Part shown: in pieces, positions 1 through 8,482 of the stretch
Position numbering within the stretch: the stretch's first letter is position 1
How the letters are laid out: every line of letters begins with the position of its first letter
Assembly: GCA_041228285.1 (NCBI GenBank)
Contig: CP166133.1
Span: 1,488,001 to 1,552,000 of the forward strand
From: Neisseriaceae bacterium CLB008
GTDB taxonomy: Bacteria > Pseudomonadota > Gammaproteobacteria > Burkholderiales > Neisseriaceae
Direction: 5' to 3'
Length of the DNA: 64,000 nt
The notes under the pieces: model-generated
What the model was told of the DNA's origin: nothing
Seen by the model: only the letters and a program-made list of their open reading frames with translations
The model's database searches: none
Translations under genes and position numbers: made by a program

Positions 1-262
1 CCCCCATACTGAAACCGCTTGTAACTGGCTCTTGGGCAATAAAATAGCCACAATGGCTGGTTTCGAGGAGGCCCCTACAGCCTGACTAAGATAGCTACCG
101 AGTCGGCTGCTTTGCTGGTACAAATCTCCATAACTCAATTGACCGTCACCCGCAATAACCGCAACCTGATCTGCTTGTCCTGGTTGATCTAGTCGGGTCA
201 CAAACTGCTGATATAAAGGCCGCTGATCATAAGGCTGCGGCATATGGTTAAATTGATGACGG
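1..262. repeat. Near-identical 260-bp repeat, copy 1 (start of A domain)
   Basis: This stretch matches 8165-8426 with one mismatch over the first 246 bases (t versus c near 98/8262) and then fades. Both copies encode the N-terminal start of an adenylation domain on the minus strand. The window edge cuts this copy, so its full length is unknown. Confidence 0.93.
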
Positions 263-1668
263 ACGGTTGATTGATTAATGGATACAGCCAAAGGTGATGA
301 ATGAGATAGCCATATTTGCCCTCCTTCTTGGCCTAGTTGCTGTAAAAGCCATTGATAGGCAGTAAACATAGCCTGTATCAAATGGGCAGGAAAACGCTCC
401 TGAACGTAATCCCAATTCACATTCAATTGACCCTTAGCAAAATGATATTGGCTGTCTAACCATACCTGAGGCGTTTGTGACAGTGAAAACACCATTTCTC
501 CGAACCATTCTAAATCAGAAGCACCATGAGGATTGACGCTGTCTGGCGCTGGCGTGAAAACAACCGGCATGGCCCCAAAAGAAGAGGCTCCTGAACGCTT
601 CATCATTTCCCGTAATAGTCTGACGCCAGAAACCTGGCCAAAAGCCATCTCGGCCCAAAGCTGTCTTTGAATACCCACGATTCGGTCTTGCCACGAGGCA
701 TGATTCGTTAAATCTAAGCTTAATAAGCTAAACGTTGCGAACTCACCTATCACATGATTAATGTCAGAATGTATTTGCGGGCGGTTAAATCTAGGAATAT
801 TTAATGTAAACTGATTAGTATTAGCCCAATAACTCATCACTTCGGCAAAGGCACCTAAGAGCAAACCATTCAGCGTCACACCTAAGGAGGCACTGATGTT
901 CAATAGCCGTTTCGTTTCCTCCGAGGAGAACTGGTGCGCTACGCGAGCGAACTTGCCTTTACCGGTGAATTGGGTCGTAGGTAACTTAGGTGCGGGATGA
1001 AAGGTCTCTATTCTTTCTTGCCAATAGGCCAAAGCGGCCTGATATTCTGGCGTTTTCTCCTGTTCTTTAGTCCAATGTATGTAATCTTGAAACGTGTAAC
1101 TCAACCCAGGTAAGGTAGTTTCAGGCCGTTGGTACAAAAGATTAAGCTCATGAAATAAAATATTAATACTTCGACCATCGATACACCAAATATCTAAACT
1201 CAACGTTAAGCGACTAAGCGTCCCAAGTTTAAATACGCAAATTGAAAATTGTGGCCAACTGGCAATATCCGCTTTTCTTTGCGCCTGCTGATCGCGAGAA
1301 GCCAACAAAAAAACCTCTTGCTCAGCCTCTGTCCACCCAGACAAATCCTCACATCGTATCTCATAAGCGGGTAAGTCGTTTAAAATCACCTGTTGCCCAT
1401 CCGGTAACGCAACCACTCTCAACATATCATGCCGAGCCAACAGACAATCCCAGGCATGCCGAAATTGCCCTAAATTAAAATGAGGAACGTCAATTTCAAA
1501 ATACACATGCATGGCGCTGGCATCCTCAGCCAAAACATCCTGCCGCCCCACCCAATATGCCTGCTGCATATCAGACATAGGAAAAGCGGTTGGATTTTGT
1601 TTTGCCTTAATGTCTTTTTCTCGTGTATTTGAATCAGATGCATTCAATACTGTGTTTCTATCTTCCAT
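1..1668 (-). CDS. NRPS, heterocyclization (Cy) domain followed by adenylation domain, partial
   Basis: The gene starts at 1668 (ATG, GGGA a few bases upstream) and runs off the left edge, so only about 556 residues are visible. Residues about 28-500 are a condensation-type domain. It has the cyclization motif DxxxxDxxS (D159, D164, S167) instead of HHxxxDG, plus other Cy hallmarks: an MQQAYWVGRQ stretch near residue 35, PVVFT, and TPQVWLD. Cy domains condense and cyclodehydrate Cys, Ser or Thr to thiazoline or oxazoline rings. An adenylation domain begins near residue 475; its first 260 bases nearly duplicate those of the neighbouring NRPS. The gene lies 55 bases downstream of that NRPS in the same direction, so it is probably the last visible gene of the Fur-linked left operon. 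The substrate cannot be read because the A-domain core is outside the window. Confidence 0.9.
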   Translation of the reverse strand, partial: MEDRNTVLNASDSNTREKDIKAKQNPTAFPMSDMQQAYWVGRQDVLAEDASAMHVYFEIDVPHFNLGQFRHAWDCLLARHDMLRVVALPDGQQVILNDLPAYEIRCEDLSGWTEAEQEVFLLASRDQQAQRKADIASWPQFSICVFKLGTLSRLTLSLDIWCIDGRSINILFHELNLLYQRPETTLPGLSYTFQDYIHWTKEQEKTPEYQAALAYWQERIETFHPAPKLPTTQFTGKGKFARVAHQFSSEETKRLLNISASLGVTLNGLLLGAFAEVMSYWANTNQFTLNIPRFNRPQIHSDINHVIGEFATFSLLSLDLTNHASWQDRIVGIQRQLWAEMAFGQVSGVRLLREMMKRSGASSFGAMPVVFTPAPDSVNPHGASDLEWFGEMVFSLSQTPQVWLDSQYHFAKGQLNVNWDYVQERFPAHLIQAMFTAYQWLLQQLGQEGGQIWLSHSSPLAVSINQSTVRHQFNHMPQPYDQRPLYQQFVTRLDQPGQADQVAVIAGDGQLSYGDLYQQSSRLGSYLSQAVGASSKPAIVAILLPKSQLQAVSVWG

Positions 1669-1723
1669 TTGTTTTCCCACTTTGTGATTTAAGATGCTTA
1701 ATGCTTACCTAGTCAAAAACTGG

Positions 1724-4700
1724 TTAAGCCTGATCCCCAGCTAAGGTTTCAAAAAGATAATCCACCAAAAGGTCGATCGTTGGATAGCCAATCAAAATGC
1801 CAATATCAATATCAAATGCCAAAGCTTTATGGATGTATATCTGATAAGCAATAATGTTCATCGAATTACCGCCTTGTTCAAACATACTGACGTCCGTACG
1901 CACAACCCTGCCCAATACTTCTTCCATACCGTCGCTCAACACTTGCCTCAGCATTTTTTTATCCATCACGGCTCGGTTACTTACCTGATTCAAATGCTCA
2001 GCCCCCCTTGCCACAACGGGTGGCTGAACAAGCCCACCTTCATCTCTTAACGCGTACTGAGCTCTGTTCTGGGCTGGTTCCGAGGTGAATAATGACAATT
2101 TATTTAATGCTAGCTCTGGCATCGTCACTAAGTTTTGCAACATCTGTATATAAGCTTTTAATAGAACATTGATGCTGAACTCATCGAAAAGCTCATCGGC
2201 ATAATCAATCACTAATTTCATGTGTTGGTTATGCTCAAATAAAAACAAATTAAGGTCAAAACGAACGGTTTTCTGCGTTTGCTCCGGATGCATAAAGAGC
2301 GATAAGGAGGTCTCATCAAAGACAAGATCTTCAACTAAATTCTGATGTGTGCAGATCACTTGCACCACGGGATGGTATAAAGCCGAACGAGGATGATTGA
2401 CCTGCTGGGTAATCTGGGTAAAAGAGTAAGGTTGATGTGCTAAAGATTGAGACACTGTTGTCAATAAGCGCTCAAGGTGTTCTGATAAGGAGCCCTGTTC
2501 AGATAGCTGAGCGCGAAAAAGGACGACGTCACTAAAAAAGTCAACGACCTCATCCAATGCACCCTGATCACGGCCCGAAACACCTCCACCAATCACGATG
2601 TCTCGCTCATTACACCAAAGCGATAGAGTCATCATAAAGGCGCTCATCAATACATGATAACCACCAACCTGATGTTTGATGGCCAGCAGGCGAACCGCTT
2701 CCAACAGCGTATCAGGAACGTCCATACATAATGTACGCCCAGATAAAGTTCGGCCTTCTGAACGAGGATAGTCTAAAGGTAGGTTGAGACAATGCGGCAT
2801 GTCTTTTAAATGCTGCTTCCAGAAAGCTGCCGCCTTATCAATCTGCACTAACAAGGCTGGGTCATTACGTTTGAAATACTCATAATCAATACCTTGATGC
2901 AAAAGTGGTTCCAGCACCTCACCATGGTATAAACGATTTAAATCCCTAAAGAAAACCTGTAATGACCATGCATCTACAATAATGTGATGAGCCACAAGAA
3001 TCAAAATGCTTTTTGCTCGGCCCTGCTTGCCACCCATTTTGGGCGTCAATAGCATCATCTTCATCAATGGAGGGCAACTCAAATCAAAGGGCTCTGACAT
3101 CAACCGGTTATATTCAACCAAAGAATCCGCCACAGTATCGTCACACATTCGATACGTTAAGCCGATAACGCCGAAAGGATGAATCAATTTCGCAGGCGCA
3201 TTGCCTACAATATCGAAGGCTGTTCTCAACGCTTCATGGCGCATGACCAATTGATTTAATGCCTGCTGTAATTGCTGAGCATCCAAAATACCATCAATTG
3301 AATACATTAGCCCTAAATGGTTAGAAAGACTATGCTGTTTACTAGTTTTACTCGTATACCAGGCCCCTAACTGATTTTCGGACAATGAGTGGTGAATCGC
3401 TCTATCGGCTATTGGCCAAGATTGCTCTTGAACCATGGGCAAGGTTTGAATTAACTCGGATTGCTGAGCAATGGTTGGAGCATGAAACACATCAACCAGC
3501 GATAAATCCACATTGAACTCAGACTTCAAGCTATTTAGCAAGCGCGTTGCTAAAACTGAGTGGCCGCCCAGCATAAAAAAATTCTGATGAATGTCAATGT
3601 TGCCATCTGTCCCTAGTAATGTACGCCATAGCTGGGCAATTTTTTGTTCGATGTCATTTCTAGGGAGCACCACATCAGCCTGCTCTCCTCGAACAAGCAG
3701 ATAATTTTCTGCAAGAAGCATGGCGACCGCTCGACGATCAACCTTTCCACCTCTCAATTTAGGAATGTCAGGGATAAGCATAATAATACTGGGCATTGAT
3801 GAACGAGGTAGGACTCTTTGCAGTTCTTCATAAATCTGCGTTTGATCAATCCCTTGACTGGCAACTACCAATACGCCTAATACAAGGTCACCATTATGAG
3901 CCAGCACCGTAGCGGAACAAGCAGCTAACACGCCGGCACAGTCGCACACGATCCTATCAATAGCGCGCAGATCAATCCTCACCCCGCGAATTTTAATCTG
4001 ATCGTCACGGCGTCCCAAAACCACCATTTGACCAGCCTCATTAATTAAACCAAAATCACCAGTTTTAAACCAATACTGCCCCTGCTCTCTAAAAAACTTT
4101 GTTTCCTGCTCTGGTTGAGCAAGCGCATAACCATGAGCCAAAACCGGCCCGCCACAACATAACTCACCAACACATCCCCTAGGCAATATCCAGCCATCGG
4201 GGTTAACGATGCGGGCTGCAGCATGACTAAGCAGTGTCCCTGCAGGAATCAACCCGTTCTCAGAGCCCTTGACTTCATAGGCAATGATGTCTGCACTCAT
4301 TTCTGAAGAGCCATAAATATTAATGATTTTTGCCTGAGGCATGCATAATCTCGCACGCTCGGTCAGTTGACTAAACAATAGCTCCCCACTGACAATAATG
4401 TGCGTTAACGAGGTTAACGCATCCTCCCGTCGTTCAAGCTCCGCACACATTTCTGACAGTAACGTAGGCGTTAAAGTGATTCTAGTGGCTTGTTGTGCCC
4501 GCACATATTCAACCAAGGCAATCGGATCCTTACGTACATCGTCCTTTGCAATAACTGCTCTACGCCCAATAACAATTGGCATAAATAGCTCTGCGTAGAT
4601 GTCCACAAAACTCACAGATGTCTTCAGCACAAACACATCAGTTTGATCACTAGGATAAGCTCTTTCGCCCCAATAAATCCGATTGAGCAAACCAAAACGA

Positions 4701-7700
4701 CGGCCTTCAATGGCTTTAGATGCTCCAGTTGAGCCCGAGGTGTAGACCAGATAAACAACCTCTGTCTCCGCAGAAGGCACCGGCTCAGTTGACGACAAAA
4801 AATTAAACAGGCTTAAAGAAAAGAAAGGTTGTTGATTAGGTACGTTAACCACGAACTCATCGTTTGTAACCACCAGCACGACCTGGGCTCTTTTTGTTAA
4901 CTCATTGATTCTCTCAGGCGTATCAATGGTATCTAACAGTAATAATGTGCCGCCCAGCCTTAGCACTGCCAATGACGCAATCACCATCGAGACACCATAA
5001 GGCAAGAGAATCCCAACCCGATCAGTCTGTTTCACCCCTTTCGACTGCAGTGCAGCCGCCAATACCTGACTACGTTGCCATAAGTCTAAATAGGTATAGT
5101 TCACCCCTTGGTCAGTAAAAATAATTTGGTTTGGCTGTGCTTTTACCTGCCTATCTAATAACTCACTAATCGGTAAATTCTCAAACGGATCAAGCGTCCC
5201 GGCTAACGTCGACATAGCTTTGTTTGCTGGATATAAAGGTAGTTGACTGAGTAAAGTCTGATCTTTAGCCCTCACCATCATCGTCAAAACATGCTTAAAT
5301 CCCTCAAGCATCATTGCGACCAAATGGTCCCCAACTTGATGTTTTGCATAATTAACTTCACATAACAAGCCTTCATTTGTTGGGTATAACCAAAATTCAA
5401 TGGCAGTCCGATGGGAGCCCATACCGAAATCACCACCCGTCTTTAATGATAGAGTAAGGCCATCTTCTTCATAGGTTTTTTCCAGCACTCCATCATTAAA
5501 TATCAAAGCCACATCAAAAAATGGATGTTGCCCAACCGTACGAACGGGATTGCAGGCTTCAACCACTGCCTCAAATGGCACATGCTGCCAGGCAAAGTCT
5601 GCCACTATCTGTTGGTGGCTACACTGCATGGCTTCCGATAAGGTTGCATGTACGTTAAAGTCAAAGCGTAAGGTCAATAAGTTAATGAAATTACCTACAC
5701 TTTTTTCAAAGTCACTATTAACCCGATTTGAGACATAGGTGCCGAATGTCACGTCCCCCTCTGTTTTAAACCGAGATAAGACTAATTGTAATGCTACTGA
5801 AAATGCCGTAAATAATGTTGTTTGATGCTGACGAGCAAACGCTCTCAGAGCATCAACATCCGCTTTTTCAATCTGCCTGAACATCGTGCCATTCGTCGTA
5901 TCATCTGATTCAGCCGCTGCATACGGCAAGACTAACGGCTCCATGTCTTGTAATCTCTGCTGCCAATAGGCCATACCTGACTGCAAACTCTCTTGCTGTT
6001 CCGGCGAACGCTCCCATTGAATATAGTCAATATAATCAAACGATAACTCTGGCAAGCTTTTATCATGATAAAGAGTCAGTAGCTCGCGCACCAATACATC
6101 GCAAGAAACGCCATCAAACACAATGTGGTGTACCAATAAGTGTAAATAATGTGATTCTTCAGATAATTTAATTAAATGAGCGTGAAATAACGGATCCTTA
6201 TAGACATCTAATTCACGTGCGCAACCAGTTAAATAATCCATGTGAATTTTTTGTTGCTGCTCTGCTGGTGAAAAATCGGACCAATCACTAAATCTTAACT
6301 CAATATCATATGCATCCATCTGTAAGCAAGGTTCGCCTGCATCAGTGGTCACTATCCGACTGTTTAATAGTCTATGTCGTTGAATTAAATTGTGTAGGGC
6401 CCGCTTAAATTTAGAGGGTGCCAAAAAACCGCGTATTTCAAAACTTAATGGAATGTTATATTTAGCACGATCAGAAGCCTTGTCTAACGTCATCTGGAAC
6501 CAAAAACCTCTTTGAGAGGAAGATAAGGGTATCCTTTGGTGTCTAGCCACCGACAACGATTGATGAGAAACCGACGACGCATTATTTTTCGAGGCAATCA
6601 ATTCTGCCTGTTCCCACAATTTTAAATGAGTCAATAAATCAGGCAGCGTCACCGATACTTGAAATTCAGACTGGATTCGTGAAAGCAGGCGAATCAATAA
6701 AAGTGAATCACCACCCAATGCAAAAAAATTATCGCCCGAATGTTCTGGCCCTTGGCCTAAAAGCGCCGACCATAGTCGTGCCAGCTTACTCTCTACTTCA
6801 TTTAAGGCTCGATCAGAACCTTCTGCCTGCAGCTCTCGCGGCCCCTGATCTGCTGGCTGAGCTGCTAAGGCTAACAAGGCCTTCATGTCGACCTTGCCAT
6901 TACTTGTCAACGGAAACTCTGTCAACTGGAGCCAAACTGATGGAATCATCGCCTCTGATAAAACTGCCTTGGCTCGAGCGTATAGTTGCTCTTGCTCGAG
7001 CTGAACTACCCCTGGAGACAGCAATAACGCCGCCACTAACTGCTGTTGCTCACTCAAATAAACCACGGCACGGCTAACCTCTGGCCAACCCTCTAAATGT
7101 GCCCGAACTTCACCAGCTTCAACTCGATTGCCTCTAACCTTAAGCTGGCCATCTGCGCGACCAACAAACTCGATTCGTCCATCTGGGTGATAAAATCCTA
7201 AATCACCAGTACGATACAGACGCTCCTGACTCACGGGGTGAGTGATAAACCGCTCCGCCGTACGTTCAGCATCATTTAAATACCCTCGAGCCAAAGACAC
7301 CCCGCTACAATAAAGTTCAGATACCACCCAATCAGGCACATCAGAAAGGGATTCATCCAATATATGGTAGCCACAGTTTGCAATCGGGCGCCCATAAGGG
7401 ACGCTAGACCAACCGGCCTCTATGCCTTCAATCTTATGCGCAATATTCCACATCGTCGTTTCTGTCGGCCCACCTACGCTGTACACCACTGTTTCTTCAC
7501 TGCTTAAAGCGCGGATCCGATCGGCCAACGGCAAGGGTAGCCAATCGCCGCCCAATAAAACCGTCCTTAGATGACCAAAGCAATACTGTTTATACTCGCC
7601 CCAGGTCAACAACATCTCCATCATCGCAGGCACCGACACCCAGCCATTCACATCGTATTGATGCATTAACTGTGCCCACGCTTCTGGATTTTTGCGGTCT

Positions 7701-8482
7701 CCCTCGGCTGGTAAAACCAGAACCCCACCACTGACCATGACGCCTAATACATCGAAGACAGACATATCATGATGCAGTGCCGAGACGCCCAACATGACCA
7801 AACGCTCTGAAGCTGTAAATAAATGTTTCAAGCTGTAATCAATAGCATTCAATACCCCACGCCACTCAATCATGACGCCTTTGGGCTGGCCAGTAGTACC
7901 AGAGGTATAAATCACATAGGCCAAATCATCTAACTTTGTGTGGTAGCCTGGTAAAGACTGTGGGGCCGGTACGGCTCCTGCAAATAGCACCTTAGCGCGC
8001 TGAGATAAGTTTAAAACAGAGCCTGATGAATGCCCGGCTAGTAAGCCCTCAGTTTGCTCATTGACGATGATGACATCAGGCTGTGCATCTTCCAGAATAG
8101 CGTGTAGACGTGCTTGGGGCTGGTCGCAGTCTAAAGGCAAATAAGCTGCACCTGCGGCCAAAGCCCCCCATACTGAAACCGCTTGTAACTGGCTCTTGGG
8201 CAATAAAATAGCCACAATGGCTGGTTTCGAGGAGGCCCCTACAGCCTGACTAAGATAGCCACCGAGTCGGCTGCTTTGCTGGTACAAATCTCCATAACTC
8301 AATTGACCGTCACCCGCAATAACCGCAACCTGATCTGCTTGTCCTGGTTGATCTAGTCGGGTCACAAACTGCTGATATAAAGGCCGCTGATCATAAGGCT
8401 GCGGCATATGATTGAATTGATGACGAATCACTAACTGCGCTGATAATTGCGCTTGATCGGTAAAGCTATTGGTATTAAGCAT
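1724..8482 (-). CDS. NRPS, A-T-C-A-T-C-T
   Basis: A 2252-residue, cytoplasmic multimodular peptide synthetase. Domains in order: A1 (about 25-540; YTSGTTGQPKG near 190, NGKVD near 527), T1 (GGDS, Ser near 592), C1 (HHIVFDG near 785), A2 (YTSGSTGASK near 1247, GGKVD near 1580), T2 (GGHS near 1638), C2 (HHIIVDA near 1831, Gly replaced by Ala) and T3 (GGNS near 2203). It has no N-terminal C domain and no terminal thioesterase, so it must receive or pass acyl groups between proteins. Aligning core motifs by eye gives an A2 pocket of about VDATISIADK, close to the beta-alanine code as I remember it. A1 reads roughly DMFVLGVMWK, which I do not assign. The start overlaps the PKS stop by 8 bases, implying translational coupling. 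It is probably part of the siderophore assembly line. Confidence 0.93.
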   Translation of the reverse strand: MLNTNSFTDQAQLSAQLVIRHQFNHMPQPYDQRPLYQQFVTRLDQPGQADQVAVIAGDGQLSYGDLYQQSSRLGGYLSQAVGASSKPAIVAILLPKSQLQAVSVWGALAAGAAYLPLDCDQPQARLHAILEDAQPDVIIVNEQTEGLLAGHSSGSVLNLSQRAKVLFAGAVPAPQSLPGYHTKLDDLAYVIYTSGTTGQPKGVMIEWRGVLNAIDYSLKHLFTASERLVMLGVSALHHDMSVFDVLGVMVSGGVLVLPAEGDRKNPEAWAQLMHQYDVNGWVSVPAMMEMLLTWGEYKQYCFGHLRTVLLGGDWLPLPLADRIRALSSEETVVYSVGGPTETTMWNIAHKIEGIEAGWSSVPYGRPIANCGYHILDESLSDVPDWVVSELYCSGVSLARGYLNDAERTAERFITHPVSQERLYRTGDLGFYHPDGRIEFVGRADGQLKVRGNRVEAGEVRAHLEGWPEVSRAVVYLSEQQQLVAALLLSPGVVQLEQEQLYARAKAVLSEAMIPSVWLQLTEFPLTSNGKVDMKALLALAAQPADQGPRELQAEGSDRALNEVESKLARLWSALLGQGPEHSGDNFFALGGDSLLLIRLLSRIQSEFQVSVTLPDLLTHLKLWEQAELIASKNNASSVSHQSLSVARHQRIPLSSSQRGFWFQMTLDKASDRAKYNIPLSFEIRGFLAPSKFKRALHNLIQRHRLLNSRIVTTDAGEPCLQMDAYDIELRFSDWSDFSPAEQQQKIHMDYLTGCARELDVYKDPLFHAHLIKLSEESHYLHLLVHHIVFDGVSCDVLVRELLTLYHDKSLPELSFDYIDYIQWERSPEQQESLQSGMAYWQQRLQDMEPLVLPYAAAESDDTTNGTMFRQIEKADVDALRAFARQHQTTLFTAFSVALQLVLSRFKTEGDVTFGTYVSNRVNSDFEKSVGNFINLLTLRFDFNVHATLSEAMQCSHQQIVADFAWQHVPFEAVVEACNPVRTVGQHPFFDVALIFNDGVLEKTYEEDGLTLSLKTGGDFGMGSHRTAIEFWLYPTNEGLLCEVNYAKHQVGDHLVAMMLEGFKHVLTMMVRAKDQTLLSQLPLYPANKAMSTLAGTLDPFENLPISELLDRQVKAQPNQIIFTDQGVNYTYLDLWQRSQVLAAALQSKGVKQTDRVGILLPYGVSMVIASLAVLRLGGTLLLLDTIDTPERINELTKRAQVVLVVTNDEFVVNVPNQQPFFSLSLFNFLSSTEPVPSAETEVVYLVYTSGSTGASKAIEGRRFGLLNRIYWGERAYPSDQTDVFVLKTSVSFVDIYAELFMPIVIGRRAVIAKDDVRKDPIALVEYVRAQQATRITLTPTLLSEMCAELERREDALTSLTHIIVSGELLFSQLTERARLCMPQAKIINIYGSSEMSADIIAYEVKGSENGLIPAGTLLSHAAARIVNPDGWILPRGCVGELCCGGPVLAHGYALAQPEQETKFFREQGQYWFKTGDFGLINEAGQMVVLGRRDDQIKIRGVRIDLRAIDRIVCDCAGVLAACSATVLAHNGDLVLGVLVVASQGIDQTQIYEELQRVLPRSSMPSIIMLIPDIPKLRGGKVDRRAVAMLLAENYLLVRGEQADVVLPRNDIEQKIAQLWRTLLGTDGNIDIHQNFFMLGGHSVLATRLLNSLKSEFNVDLSLVDVFHAPTIAQQSELIQTLPMVQEQSWPIADRAIHHSLSENQLGAWYTSKTSKQHSLSNHLGLMYSIDGILDAQQLQQALNQLVMRHEALRTAFDIVGNAPAKLIHPFGVIGLTYRMCDDTVADSLVEYNRLMSEPFDLSCPPLMKMMLLTPKMGGKQGRAKSILILVAHHIIVDAWSLQVFFRDLNRLYHGEVLEPLLHQGIDYEYFKRNDPALLVQIDKAAAFWKQHLKDMPHCLNLPLDYPRSEGRTLSGRTLCMDVPDTLLEAVRLLAIKHQVGGYHVLMSAFMMTLSLWCNERDIVIGGGVSGRDQGALDEVVDFFSDVVLFRAQLSEQGSLSEHLERLLTTVSQSLAHQPYSFTQITQQVNHPRSALYHPVVQVICTHQNLVEDLVFDETSLSLFMHPEQTQKTVRFDLNLFLFEHNQHMKLVIDYADELFDEFSINVLLKAYIQMLQNLVTMPELALNKLSLFTSEPAQNRAQYALRDEGGLVQPPVVARGAEHLNQVSNRAVMDKKMLRQVLSDGMEEVLGRVVRTDVSMFEQGGNSMNIIAYQIYIHKALAFDIDIGILIGYPTIDLLVDYLFETLAGDQA
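8165..8426. repeat. Near-identical 260-bp repeat, copy 2 (start of A1 domain)
   Basis: This is the partner of 1-262. It covers roughly residues 19-106 of the A-T-C-A-T-C-T synthetase. Identity breaks down at the extreme N-terminus of the A domain, just past the shared RHQFNHMPQPYDQ residues. Confidence 0.93.

Noticed and set aside
1242..1478. 78-codon plus-strand ORF inside the partial NRPS
   Set aside because: It lies antisense to the Cy domain, which is intact with all motifs, and has no ribosome-binding site or family resemblance.
6679..7077. 132-codon plus-strand ORF in the large NRPS
   Set aside because: Antisense to the end of A1 and its carrier domain; no start signal and no recognisable domain.
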